Below are positions 52,446-61,982 of a DNA stretch of 64,000 bases, in pieces. Positions within the stretch are counted from its first letter, which is position 1, and every line of letters begins with the position of its first letter. The DNA comes from Treponema sp. (lineage in GTDB: Bacteria; Spirochaetota; Spirochaetia; Treponematales; Treponemataceae), in assembly GCA_024682655.1 (NCBI GenBank), contig JAIKYZ010000024.1, positions 1-64,000 of the forward strand, read 5' to 3'. The position numbers were made by a program, and so were the translations under genes. The notes beneath the pieces are model-generated. The model was not told the origin of the DNA. It saw nothing but the letters and a program-made list of their open reading frames with translations, and searched no databases.

Positions 52446-55400
52446 TGTATAGACTTTTTGTTGAGAGAAAGCCAGGTTTTGAAAACGAGGCTAAAAGTTA
52501 TTTATCACAGATTAATGGTTTTTTGGGAATTTCCAGCGTAACTGGAGTTCGTTATTTCAATCGCTATGACATTGAAAATGTAAGTGAAGAAGTTGCAAAA
52601 ATTTCGGCAACAAGAATCTTCTCTGAACCTCAAAGTGATTATGTTACTTTTGAAGAATTGCCAGCAAGTGATGATCACCAAATTGTCTGGGAATTTCTTC
52701 CAGGACAGTATGATCAGAGGGCAGATAGCGCAGAACAGTGTATATCTTTACTTAGAGCAGGACTCAAAAATGTAAAGACAAATAGCGAAGAGCCTATTGT
52801 TCGTTGTGCAAAAATTGTACGTCTTTCTGGAAATGTAACAGAAGAAGAAATTAAAAAGATTCAGTCTTATTTAATTAACCCTGTTGATTCCCGCCTTACA
52901 GATACAAGTAAACCAGAAACACTTAAAATAAAATCAGAAGAACCTGCAGATATTCCTCTTGTAGAAGGTTTTATTAAATTTGATGACAAGGAATTGGAAG
53001 CCTATCGTAATAAGATGGGACTTGCAATGGACTTTGCAGATATTAAATTCCTTCAGAATTATTTCAAAGGGGAAGGCAGAGATCCAGTTGAAACAGAAAT
53101 CAGAGTATTGGATACTTACTGGTCTGACCACTGCCGTCATACAACTTTCCTTACAGAACTTAAAGATATTAAAATCGCAGATGGTCCTTATGCTCCTCTC
53201 TTCAAAAAATCTTTAGAAAATTATAATAATATGCGTACAGATTTGTATGCAGGCCGTAAAGATAAACCTGTTTGTCTTATGGATATGGCTGTAATTGGAA
53301 TGAAATATCTCAAGAAACATGGAAAACTTGAAGATATGGAAGTTTCAGAAGAAAATAATGCCTGTTCAGTTTATATTGATGTTCACTATACTACAGACGA
53401 AAATGGAAAAGCTTTAGATAAAGATGATCCAAAGGCTACAGAACGCTGGCTCATGATGTTCAAAAACGAAACTCACAATCACCCAACAGAAATTGAACCA
53501 TTTGGTGGTGCTGCTACTTGTTTAGGTGGAGCAATTCGTGATCCACTTTCCGGCCGTTCCTGGGTTTATCAATCTATGCGTATTACCGGAGCGGCAGATC
53601 CAACTTTGCCACTTTCCGCTACAATGAAGGGAAAACTTCCACAGGTAAAACTTTGCCGAGAAGCTGCCCAGGGCTTTTCTTCTTATGGAAATCAGATCGG
53701 ACTTACAACAGGTCAGGTAGAAGAAATCTATCACCCTGGCTACGCCGCAAAACGTATGGAATTAGGAGCTGTAATTGCAGCTGCCCCAGTGGATACAGTT
53801 ATTCGCGAACGTCCAGAAGCCGGAGATATAATTATTCTTCTTGGAGGTGGTACTGGTCGCGATGGAATTGGTGGAGCCACAGGTTCCTCAAAAGTTCACA
53901 CAGAAAAATCAGTAACAACTGCCGCTGCCGAAGTTCAAAAGGGTAATGCAGTAGAAGAGCGAAAAATTCAACGTTTGTTTAGAAATAAAGAAGTCAGCCT
54001 GATGATTCGTCGCTGTAACGATTTCGGGGCTGGTGGAGTTTCTGTTGCAATCGGTGAATTGGCGCCTGGACTTGAAATTGATTTGGATAAAGTTCCAAAG
54101 AAGTACGAGGGTTTGAACGGAACTGAACTTGCAATTTCTGAATCTCAGGAACGTATGGCTGTAGTAGTTCGTAAAGCTGATGTAGATAGATTTATTAAGG
54201 CTGCTCAAAATGAAAACCTTAACGCTGTGGTTGTCGCTACAGTTACCGATACAAACCGCCTTGTAATGAAATGGCGTGGAAAGACAATTGTAGATATTGG
54301 CCGTGAATTCTTAGATGCCGCAGGTGCTCCACATCAGGCTGTAGCAAGTATTGAAAATCCTGAAGAACCTGCTAAATCTCCTTTATTAAATCCTTTGGCT
54401 TCTGTTGCAGAAGAATTAAATAAAGACGTTAAATGTCCAAATTGTGTAAAAAATCATCTTACCGATGCCTGGCTTAAAAATATGAATGATTTGGCCTGTT
54501 GTTCTCAAAGAGGTTTGGGAGAACGTTTTGATGGTTCAATTGGTTCTTCTACAGTTCTTTTCCCTTATGGAGGAAAATATCAGAATACTCCAGAAGCCGC
54601 TATGTCTGCAAAAATCCCTGTTGTAAGTCCAAGAGAAACTTCTACTGTTTCTATGATGGCTTACGGCTTTGATCCTCGTGTTGGCGAATGGTCTCCTTGG
54701 CATGGTGCAAAAACAGCAGTTCTTTCTTCACTTGCAAAAATTACTTGTATTGGTGGAAAGGCTAGAACTTCTCGTTTATCATTCCAGGAATTCTTTGGCC
54801 GCGCTCATGATGAAAAAACTTGGGGTTATCCTGCCGCTGCATTACTTGGTTCTGTTCAGGCTCAGTTAGATTCTTCTTGTGCCTCAATTGGTGGTAAAGA
54901 TTCTATGTCTGGAACTTTTGAAAATCTTAATGTTCCACACACCCTTGTTTCATTTGCTGTAACTCATGATCAGGCCCAGAATGTAACAAGTGGTTCTTTC
55001 AAGAAGGCAGGGGATGATATCTATATGATTTCTGTTCCTTACTCAGAATTACTTGACCCAGATTACGATACCTTCCTTGAAAATTCTGACCTTATTTACG
55101 ATTTGAATAAAGCTGGAAAAATTTCTGCAATGTATCCTGTAGGCCCTGGTGGTATTGCCGAAGCCCTTACAAAAATGGCAATGGGAAATATGATTGGTGC
55201 AGAGATTCAGGGAGAAAATCTAAAAGAACTCTTTATTCCTACATACGGAAATATAATTGTAGAAAGTAAAGAAGATCTTACAAAAGCAGGCTTTAAGGCT
55301 GGAACTGTAAGAAAACTTGGTAAAACTCTTGAAGAAAGAAATATCAAGATTCTAAATGCAAAACTCAAGGATATTACAAATGAATGTGTAAGTATTTCCC

Positions 55401-56410
55401 TTGAAGATGCACTTAAGACTTGGGAAGATAAACTTAAAGATGTATTCCCACCAGTTTCTGGATATCCACTTCAGAAGGAACTTCCAGATTGGGCAAAATC
55501 AGTTCATAAATCCCTCAGTCAGGTAAGAAAGGCTCCTGCTTTTGTTCAGTCAAAATCAAAGCCTAAAGTATTACTTCCTGTATTCCCTGGTACAAACTGT
55601 GAATATGATATGGCCCGTGCTTTTAATCTTGCCGGAGCAAATACAAAGATTCTTGTACTTAGAAATAAAAATCCACAGATGCTGGCCGAAAGTCTTGCTG
55701 AACTTGAAAAAGAACTCAAAGATTCTCAGATTTTAGCCCTTTCTGGTGGATTCTCTGCCGGTGATGAACCAGACGGTTCTGCTAAATTTATTGCAAATGT
55801 ATTAAAGGCTGGAAATATCAGTAATGAAGTTATGAATCTCCTTAAAAAGCGAGATGGTCTTGTACTTGGTATTTGTAACGGATTCCAGGCTCTTGTAAAA
55901 ACCGGTCTTGCAGTTTACGGTGAAATCTGCGATATGAAAGAAGATATGCCAACTTTAACTTACAATAGAATTGGCCGTCATATTTCAAGAATTGTTCGTA
56001 CAAGAATAGTTTCTGCTACTTCACCTTGGGCAATGCATCCTTCTGTAATTGACGAAAGAAATCACTTGATTGCAGTTTCACACGGAGAAGGCCGCTTTGT
56101 TGTAGATGAAGAAACCGCAAAAAAACTCTTCGAAAATGGACAGGTATTCACCCAGTATGTAGATGAATTTGGCCTTCCTGCAATTGCCGAACCAGATAAT
56201 CCAAACGGCTCTGCTTTTGCTATTGAAGGTATTACTTCTCCAGACGGAAGAGTTCTTGGTAAAATGGGACATTCAGAACGCGGTGTAGGTATGGAAGAAA
56301 ACGGTTCAAGTTTTGATTTGTTCAAGAATGTTGGAGCAAATCCAATTACAAATCCAAACGAAACAACTTGCGAAAATATCTTCGCTGCCGGAGTTTCATA
56401 CTTTAAATAA
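52445..56410 (+). CDS. purL: Phosphoribosylformylglycinamidine synthase (FGAM synthase, long form)
   Basis: 1321 residues from ATG 52445. The track's TTG at 52430 overlaps the -10 hexamer and cannot be the start. Long single-chain PurL: N-terminal PurS-like part, FGAM synthetase domain with SDHCRHTTFLTEL, MFKNETHNHPTEIEPFGGAATCLGG and SGRSWVYQSMRITGA, and a C-terminal glutamine amidotransferase with GTNCEYDMARAF, the nucleophile Cys in GICNGFQALV, and His/Glu in GKMGHSERGVG. Converts FGAR to FGAM with glutamine and ATP. Complete. Confidence 0.97.
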   Translation: MYRLFVERKPGFENEAKSYLSQINGFLGISSVTGVRYFNRYDIENVSEEVAKISATRIFSEPQSDYVTFEELPASDDHQIVWEFLPGQYDQRADSAEQCISLLRAGLKNVKTNSEEPIVRCAKIVRLSGNVTEEEIKKIQSYLINPVDSRLTDTSKPETLKIKSEEPADIPLVEGFIKFDDKELEAYRNKMGLAMDFADIKFLQNYFKGEGRDPVETEIRVLDTYWSDHCRHTTFLTELKDIKIADGPYAPLFKKSLENYNNMRTDLYAGRKDKPVCLMDMAVIGMKYLKKHGKLEDMEVSEENNACSVYIDVHYTTDENGKALDKDDPKATERWLMMFKNETHNHPTEIEPFGGAATCLGGAIRDPLSGRSWVYQSMRITGAADPTLPLSATMKGKLPQVKLCREAAQGFSSYGNQIGLTTGQVEEIYHPGYAAKRMELGAVIAAAPVDTVIRERPEAGDIIILLGGGTGRDGIGGATGSSKVHTEKSVTTAAAEVQKGNAVEERKIQRLFRNKEVSLMIRRCNDFGAGGVSVAIGELAPGLEIDLDKVPKKYEGLNGTELAISESQERMAVVVRKADVDRFIKAAQNENLNAVVVATVTDTNRLVMKWRGKTIVDIGREFLDAAGAPHQAVASIENPEEPAKSPLLNPLASVAEELNKDVKCPNCVKNHLTDAWLKNMNDLACCSQRGLGERFDGSIGSSTVLFPYGGKYQNTPEAAMSAKIPVVSPRETSTVSMMAYGFDPRVGEWSPWHGAKTAVLSSLAKITCIGGKARTSRLSFQEFFGRAHDEKTWGYPAAALLGSVQAQLDSSCASIGGKDSMSGTFENLNVPHTLVSFAVTHDQAQNVTSGSFKKAGDDIYMISVPYSELLDPDYDTFLENSDLIYDLNKAGKISAMYPVGPGGIAEALTKMAMGNMIGAEIQGENLKELFIPTYGNIIVESKEDLTKAGFKAGTVRKLGKTLEERNIKILNAKLKDITNECVSISLEDALKTWEDKLKDVFPPVSGYPLQKELPDWAKSVHKSLSQVRKAPAFVQSKSKPKVLLPVFPGTNCEYDMARAFNLAGANTKILVLRNKNPQMLAESLAELEKELKDSQILALSGGFSAGDEPDGSAKFIANVLKAGNISNEVMNLLKKRDGLVLGICNGFQALVKTGLAVYGEICDMKEDMPTLTYNRIGRHISRIVRTRIVSATSPWAMHPSVIDERNHLIAVSHGEGRFVVDEETAKKLFENGQVFTQYVDEFGLPAIAEPDNPNGSAFAIEGITSPDGRVLGKMGHSERGVGMEENGSSFDLFKNVGANPITNPNETTCENIFAAGVSYFK

Positions 56411-56429
56411 TTCTCTAAAATAAAAAAAT

Positions 56430-56467
56430 TGCCGGGAGTTTTTAAGAATCCCTTAAGAACTTCCGGC
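56430..56467 (+). other. Long hairpin after purL
   Basis: GCCGGgAGTT...TTAAG aatcc CTTAAgAACTtCCGGC is a strong stem but lacks a T-run. It could be a weak terminator or a mRNA 3'-end stabiliser. Confidence 0.55.
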
Positions 56468-56488
56468 TAAAACTTAATTGGAAAAAAA

Positions 56489-57481
56489 ATGAAAAAAAAT
56501 ACTATTTTTATTACAGGCATTTTATTAATCTCAACTTTTTTAATTTCCTGCCAGAAAAAAGAGGAAATTTCTATCAATGAATATGGCTTTTACACAAATG
56601 TAAGTCAGGCCGAAAGAATAGCCGAAGAAGAAAAGAAAGATATTATTGTAATTGTAACTATGGAAGGGGACGATGCTTACAGCGCTCCTTTTTTGGAATT
56701 TACAAAAGGCCAGGATTTTAAAGAGCAGGTTACAAATAATTATGTTGTATTAAATTTAGATTTTTCAGAAAAATCCTACAGACAGACCGTAGTTCGCCAG
56801 ACAGATTCAAAAGAAGATCAGAAAAAAGCGGCCGCCAAAGCCAGCGAAATGCAGGAAAGCCTACAGTATGCAAATCTTTTAAATGTAGAGGCAACTCCGG
56901 CTTTTTATCTTCTGACATCTCAGGAATATTTTGTAGCAGAATTCGATACCACTTACGTCCCTGCTAATACAGCCCAATTCACAGAGTTACTTTACGCTCA
57001 ACAGGACAAAAAAAATAAGGTTAAAGAGCTGGTTGCCAATATCGCTACACCAATTCCAAGTAAAATCTTAAAGGCAATAGACGAATTATATGAATACACA
57101 GAATATAATTACCGGGTTTTCCTTGCCGATTTAGTTGAAATCTATATAAAAATGGATGCAAATAATTCAACAGGACTTCTTGGAAAATATCTTTATGCCG
57201 ACGGAGAAAATACAGCCTTAAATTATCTTGCAGCCCACGATTATTCTGCAACTGTAAAAACTTATGTTGACCTTGCAAATGATAAAAGACTGGACCCTGA
57301 ATATAAACAAAAGGCCTGGTTTATGGCAGCCAATGTTTTAATATCAACAGGAAATACAGATTTATCTCAGGTAGTGCAATATTTAAATTATGCTTATGAT
57401 GCTGACCCTGACGGCGAATTAATTCCTGCAATTCAGGCTATAATAGATTCAATAATTAAATTCAGAAACACAGGATTTTGA
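56489..57481 (+). CDS. Lipoprotein with thioredoxin-like domain lacking the CxxC motif
   Basis: 330 residues. Lipoprotein signal ending LIS-Cys (residue 21). Residues ~35-170 look like a thioredoxin fold of the DUF255/thioredoxin_7 kind: QAERIAEEEKKDIIVIVTMEGDDAYSAPFLEFTKGQDFKEQVTNNYVVLNLDF, then the cis-Pro segment NVEATPAFYLL. The usual CxxC place reads GDDAYS, so no redox chemistry is expected. The C-terminal ~150 residues are helical and repeat-like (ending YDADPDGELIPAIQ). It ends 3 bp before the CNNM pair, suggesting one transcript. Confidence 0.65.
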   Translation: MKKNTIFITGILLISTFLISCQKKEEISINEYGFYTNVSQAERIAEEEKKDIIVIVTMEGDDAYSAPFLEFTKGQDFKEQVTNNYVVLNLDFSEKSYRQTVVRQTDSKEDQKKAAAKASEMQESLQYANLLNVEATPAFYLLTSQEYFVAEFDTTYVPANTAQFTELLYAQQDKKNKVKELVANIATPIPSKILKAIDELYEYTEYNYRVFLADLVEIYIKMDANNSTGLLGKYLYADGENTALNYLAAHDYSATVKTYVDLANDKRLDPEYKQKAWFMAANVLISTGNTDLSQVVQYLNYAYDADPDGELIPAIQAIIDSIIKFRNTGF

Positions 57482-57484
57482 TTA

Positions 57485-58777
57485 ATGGACGACCACCCCT
57501 CGTATATTTTAATAATTGTTTTAGTAATTTTAATAACCCTATCTATGTTGTTTTCCATTTCCGAAAGTTCAATTTTGGGAATGAATAAATTAAAGCTTAG
57601 AATTTTAAGAAAGAAAAAAGATAAAAAAGCAATCAGAATTTCTAAATTGCTTGAACATAAAGAAAAACTCATAAATACACTTTTGGTATCAAATGATCTG
57701 GTAAATATTTTTGTTTCTTCTTTGATAACCTCAGTAGCCCTTTCCCTTTTTGGAGAAGCCGGAGTAGGTTATGCAACAATTATAGCCACAGTTTTATTAC
57801 TTCTTTTTGGAGAAATTACTCCAAAGACAATTTCAACCCGCTGCCCAGATAAAATTGCTTATGCTTTGAGTGGTTTTGTAAAAGTTGTTTACATTATTAT
57901 GAGGCCTATTGTTTTTGTAGTTACTCATATTTCCAGATTTTTTCTTAGATTTGTTGGTATAAAAACAAAAAATAAAAAACCATCTTACACCGAAGAAGAT
58001 ATCATGACCTTTTTTGATTTAAGTTCCGAAACAGGATTAATCGAAGAAGACGAAAACCGAATGCTCAATAAAGTATTTAAATTTACAGATTTGGAAGCTC
58101 AGGATGTAATGGTTCCCCGTACAAAAATTCGTGCCCTCCCAGAAGATATTACTTACCGCCAAGTTGTAGAACTTTCCCAGCGTTTAGGTTTTACCCGTTT
58201 TCCAGTTTATAAAAAATCAATTGATGACATAATTGGAATACTTTATCTAAAAGATTTGCTCCAGTATAAAAATCATCCTCAGGATTTTGATATAAAAAGA
58301 ATTGTAAGACCTCCGCTATTTATTATTGGAACAAAAAAGATTTCTTCAGTTCAAAATATGTTATTCGAAAATCATCAGTCAATGGCAATTATTGTAGATG
58401 AATATTCAGGAACCGACGGCCTTATTACCGAAAAAGATATTTCCCGCCAGATTTTTTCATTACCCGGCGATAAAAGTTTACGTGGAAAAGTTTTTGAATA
58501 TGATTCCATGGAAAATAAAAATGATTTTGAAATCAACGGCCTTGTTTTACTGAGCGTTCTTAAAAAAGATTTACACATTGATTTAGATTCTAAAATAAAC
58601 GAAACAATTGGCGGATGGTTCACAGAACAGATAAATAGAATGCCTCTTGCCGGAGATTCAGTAACTTTCCAGGGCTGGACCTTTACTGTACAAAAAATTC
58701 AATCAAACCGCATAGAAAGAATAAAAATACAAAAAGTAAATTCAGATAATGAAGAAAATGATAAGGAGGAAAAATAA
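57485..58777 (+). CDS. CNNM/TlyC-like membrane protein (DUF21 + CBS pair + CorC_HlyC)
   Basis: 430 residues. DUF21 transmembrane part (~1-170, four hydrophobic segments; FGEITPKTIS is the signature), CBS pair (~205-330; MVPRTKIRALPED, GILYLKDLLQYK, IIVDEYSGTDGLIT), and a C-terminal CorC/HlyC domain (~345-420, GWFTEQINRMPLAGDSVTFQGW). The family was named after hemolysins, but members act in divalent-cation (Mg2+/Co2+) transport; the latter is more likely. Stop and next start overlap (TAATGA). Confidence 0.9.
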   Translation: MDDHPSYILIIVLVILITLSMLFSISESSILGMNKLKLRILRKKKDKKAIRISKLLEHKEKLINTLLVSNDLVNIFVSSLITSVALSLFGEAGVGYATIIATVLLLLFGEITPKTISTRCPDKIAYALSGFVKVVYIIMRPIVFVVTHISRFFLRFVGIKTKNKKPSYTEEDIMTFFDLSSETGLIEEDENRMLNKVFKFTDLEAQDVMVPRTKIRALPEDITYRQVVELSQRLGFTRFPVYKKSIDDIIGILYLKDLLQYKNHPQDFDIKRIVRPPLFIIGTKKISSVQNMLFENHQSMAIIVDEYSGTDGLITEKDISRQIFSLPGDKSLRGKVFEYDSMENKNDFEINGLVLLSVLKKDLHIDLDSKINETIGGWFTEQINRMPLAGDSVTFQGWTFTVQKIQSNRIERIKIQKVNSDNEENDKEEK

Positions 58778-60042
58778 TGAATGCACTTGCAACAATTATC
58801 CTCTTTGTGATTTTAATTCTCTGTATTGGATTTTTTACTTCTTCCGAAACCGCCTTTCTTTCTCTGTCCAAGTTAAAAATCCGCAGCATGGTAGAAAGCC
58901 GTAAGAGAAATGCAAAATTAATTTTTAATCTTAAAAATAAAATTGACCAGTTATTAACAACAGTTTTAATTGGCACAAATCTGCTTAATTCCCTGGCTTC
59001 TGCAATTGCAACCGCCTTTGCCGTAAGATTATTAAATGGCAGTTCCTATGTTAATCTTACGCCTTTTATTACCGCCTTTTTTATTACAACTTTTGGCCAG
59101 ATAATTCCAAAAACTGTAGCGGGAATTCATCCCGACAAGGTTGCTCAAAATTCCTCGGTAATTTTAAGAATACTGGAAATAATATTTTTCCCAATTGTAT
59201 GGATTTTCAGCCAGATTTCTCATTTTGTCGTACTTCTTGTAGAAAAAATAATAAAAAATGATTCAACAATAATCAGCGAAGAAGAATTACAAACTTTAAT
59301 TACAGTTGGCGAAACCGAAGGAACTTTAGAAAAGGCCGAAAGTAAAATGCTCAACCGTCTTATAAAATTCAACGATCTTACGGTGAATGATATTATGAAG
59401 CACCGTACTTTTGTAAAGATGGTTAATATAAAACTTTCCTACCAGGAATTGATTCAGGAATTTTTAGACAGCCGTTATTCCACTCTGGCAGTTTATAAAG
59501 AAAGTACAGATAATGTTGTTGGCGTAGTTCATTATCAGGATGTAATTTATTCAGACGAAAAAGAAGATTTAGGCCCCGGCTATGTAGAAAGAATCATGAC
59601 CGATGTTATTTATGTTCCGGGAACTTTTACCGTACTTGAGATTTTAAACAGGCTCAGACAGGAAGAATATAAATTTGCCGTGGTTTTAAATGAACAGGGC
59701 GAAACTGCTGGAATTATCACAATGGAAGATATTATCCGTGTAGTTTTTGACCGTATGACCAATGAAAATATTTACGAAGATATTCCGCCAGAAGATAAAA
59801 TCCAACTTGTTTCTCTTAATACTTTTTTAGTCCCAGGTGATTTACGCTTAGACGATATTAATGAGATTTTAAATATGAATCTGGAAAGTGAATCTTTTAT
59901 GACAATTGGTGGCTGGCTTTTGGAACAGTTTGGATTTTTACCTTCAATTGGCGAAGTTTTCATAAAAGACCACACAATTTTTATTGTAGAAGATATTGTT
60001 CAAAGAAGAATCACTTCAATCAGAATAAAAACAAAGGCATAA
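58777..60042 (+). CDS. CNNM/TlyC-like membrane protein, second copy
   Basis: 421 residues, tandem paralogue of the gene before it. DUF21 (signature GQIIPKTVAGIHPDKVA), CBS pair (VNDIMKHRTFVKMV, VVGVVHYQDVIYSD, VVLNEQGETAGIITMEDIIRVVF) and CorC_HlyC (GGWLLEQFGFLPSIGEVF). Start overlaps the upstream stop; AAGGAGG gives a strong ribosome site. Two adjacent diverged copies may form a heterodimer. The stop codon is one base from the stop of the convergent OMP gene. Confidence 0.9.
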   Translation: MNALATIILFVILILCIGFFTSSETAFLSLSKLKIRSMVESRKRNAKLIFNLKNKIDQLLTTVLIGTNLLNSLASAIATAFAVRLLNGSSYVNLTPFITAFFITTFGQIIPKTVAGIHPDKVAQNSSVILRILEIIFFPIVWIFSQISHFVVLLVEKIIKNDSTIISEEELQTLITVGETEGTLEKAESKMLNRLIKFNDLTVNDIMKHRTFVKMVNIKLSYQELIQEFLDSRYSTLAVYKESTDNVVGVVHYQDVIYSDEKEDLGPGYVERIMTDVIYVPGTFTVLEILNRLRQEEYKFAVVLNEQGETAGIITMEDIIRVVFDRMTNENIYEDIPPEDKIQLVSLNTFLVPGDLRLDDINEILNMNLESESFMTIGGWLLEQFGFLPSIGEVFIKDHTIFIVEDIVQRRITSIRIKTKA

Positions 60043-60043
60043 A

Positions 60044-60970
60044 TTAAAATCTTAGGCTGGCATTAAGCTGAGCATAATAAAAAATCCTATTAGTGCCGCC
60101 TTCGCAAGAATTATCTTTATACCAATTAGTGGATTTTGTAGAAGTATACCAGGTAGTTCCATAAGAATTTGGAAGATATTGAATATAAAATTTTCCACCA
60201 AATCCAAAATTTTGGGTAAAAAAGAATTCTCCGCTTACACTCGATTCATAATAAAGGCAGCTGTAGATTTTATCGTTATAAATTGCATCTTTATTTATAT
60301 GATAGTCATAGGTTTCAATGTTAGTGTTTGGCCCTATAGAAAAATTAATCAGCCCATAATATTTATCATATTTCCCAAAAATAGCGCTCAAGCTCAGAAG
60401 AATATTTTCTGTTCTCTGTTCATAAGAAATTACGTCGCCTTCAAAATATTTTACTTCCCAGTTTTCATCTTGGTAAGTTTTATAACCATCTGACCCGGTG
60501 AATTTAAAATATTCTTCATTGATAAAAAGACCCGGACAAAGAATCACATATTTTCCAATAAAAATATTTCCACTTAGTCCAATTCTGATTTTGGAAAATT
60601 TATTCATGGTATTTGTGTGGCAGGAATAATTTGTAAGTTCCTCTGGATCCGTAGATAACCAGTCGTAATCCTGAATATTTCCAGAAATACAGGAAATCCC
60701 CTGAATAAGATTAAATTCAAAGTTTACATATTTAGAAATAGTCGCTTTTATGTCAGCACCCCAATAGGGAATATTTTTTACATCCCAATCAAGGCGGCTG
60801 TAATAAATTCTTTCTCCATCGCTATTACTTTTGTAAACCGCTTCTTCTATGCTTCCGTTAATAATTCCAAATAGAGGTTGGATTTTAAAAACTATCTGTT
60901 CAAAATCAGCAGAAAAAAGATTAGAAAAAGAAAAAATTAATAAAAAAATAAAAAGTGATTTCTTATTCAT
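60044..60970 (-). CDS. Putative outer-membrane beta-barrel protein
   Basis: 308 residues. Signal peptide ~1-20 (LLIFSFSNLFS). The rest is Tyr/Asn/Gly-rich with alternating strands (ILLSLSAIFGKYDKYYGLINFSIGP; FFFTQNFGFGGKFYIQYLP) and ends in YYAQLNASLRF, an aromatic C-terminal residue as expected for the barrel assembly machinery. No known family recognised. It follows the RluA gene by 9 bp on the same strand and probably shares its transcript. Confidence 0.65.
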   Translation of the reverse strand: MNKKSLFIFLLIFSFSNLFSADFEQIVFKIQPLFGIINGSIEEAVYKSNSDGERIYYSRLDWDVKNIPYWGADIKATISKYVNFEFNLIQGISCISGNIQDYDWLSTDPEELTNYSCHTNTMNKFSKIRIGLSGNIFIGKYVILCPGLFINEEYFKFTGSDGYKTYQDENWEVKYFEGDVISYEQRTENILLSLSAIFGKYDKYYGLINFSIGPNTNIETYDYHINKDAIYNDKIYSCLYYESSVSGEFFFTQNFGFGGKFYIQYLPNSYGTTWYTSTKSTNWYKDNSCEGGTNRIFYYAQLNASLRF

Positions 60971-60979
60971 AAAAGCTAT

Positions 60980-61741
60980 TTATTCTTCTATTGGGGCTAT
61001 CGGATCTACATCAAAAATCTTTGCAATTTGTTTTCTTGTGGCTTCCATATCTTTAGGGTAGGGTGCAGTAAAAGTCATCTTTTCCCCAGAGCTAGGATGT
61101 GTAATTTCTATTTTGTAGGCGTGTAAGGCAAGTCTGGAAAGTAAAGGTCTTTCTTCATCTTCATTTCCGTTCCACTTTTTTTTGATTTCGCTAAGACGAA
61201 CAGGCTTTTGATTTCCACTGTAGAGGGGGTCGCAAACTATAGACAAACCATTAGCCGCAAGATGAACTCTGATTTGATGAGTTCTACCGGTTTTAGGTTT
61301 TGCTTCAATCCATGAATAAGGGCCGCAGGAACCAAAATTATGAAAATCAGTTATACTTGGCTTTCCGAATTTTTTATCTACAACAGTACGATGACGATTA
61401 TCTCCATCTGGCTTTAATTTTAAGTCAACATGCAAATCTTCCCATAAAGGATGGCCATAAACCAAAGCGTGATAAGTTTTATTTACCTGACGATTTTCAA
61501 ACTGCATAGAAAGATTTCTTTGAGCCTGGGCATTTCGGGCGTAAATAATAATTCCACTGGTATCTTTATCAATTCTGTGAACTGCATAGAGTTTTCCAAA
61601 TTCTTTTTCGGCAAGTAAATCCAGGCGAGGGGCATCTGGATTGTAACGGTCAGCAGCAATTAAGATTCCGCTTCTTTTATTTAAGACGATAATATCTTCA
61701 TCTGAATATAAAACTGAATAATCAAAATTTTTATTAGCCAT
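60980..61741 (-). CDS. RluA-family pseudouridine synthase
   Basis: 253 residues. Catalytic core with the invariant Asp in AVHRIDKDTSGIIIYARN, the RTHQIRVHLAANG motif and the C-terminal PLLSRLALHAYKIEITHPSSGEKM. No N-terminal S4 domain, so the target (rRNA or tRNA uridines, RluA/RluC/TruC class) cannot be named. First gene of a two-gene minus-strand unit; divergent from the porin-like gene. Confidence 0.93.
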   Translation of the reverse strand: MANKNFDYSVLYSDEDIIVLNKRSGILIAADRYNPDAPRLDLLAEKEFGKLYAVHRIDKDTSGIIIYARNAQAQRNLSMQFENRQVNKTYHALVYGHPLWEDLHVDLKLKPDGDNRHRTVVDKKFGKPSITDFHNFGSCGPYSWIEAKPKTGRTHQIRVHLAANGLSIVCDPLYSGNQKPVRLSEIKKKWNGNEDEERPLLSRLALHAYKIEITHPSSGEKMTFTAPYPKDMEATRKQIAKIFDVDPIAPIEE

Positions 61742-61881
61742 AAAAAAAATATATCAGAATTCCATTATTAAAAAAAGAGAAATAAATTTGGAATAACAGT
61801 GATTTTTTTTTAAGTAAAATAACTTTGGTTACCTCTTAAAAAATATTTAAAAGTAAATATCTAACAACTTGTTTTTTTTTC

Positions 61882-61909
61882 TTGACAACTAAAATTGGAG
61901 TGTTATCAT
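61882..61909 (+). promoter_or_regulatory. Strong promoter of the porin-like operon
   Basis: TTGACA (61882-61887), 16-bp spacer, TATCAT (61904-61909). A leader of ~65 nt follows with hairpin ACGAC aaag GTCGT inside CTTAC/GTAAG (61924-61952), and then AAGGAGGA, nine bases before the ATG: about as strong a ribosome site as exists. Confidence 0.85.
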
Positions 61910-61982
61910 TATTGTAAAAGGAGCTTACGACAAAGGTCGTTGACCTGTAAGTTTCTATAAAAAAAAAGGAGGATTTTTTCAA

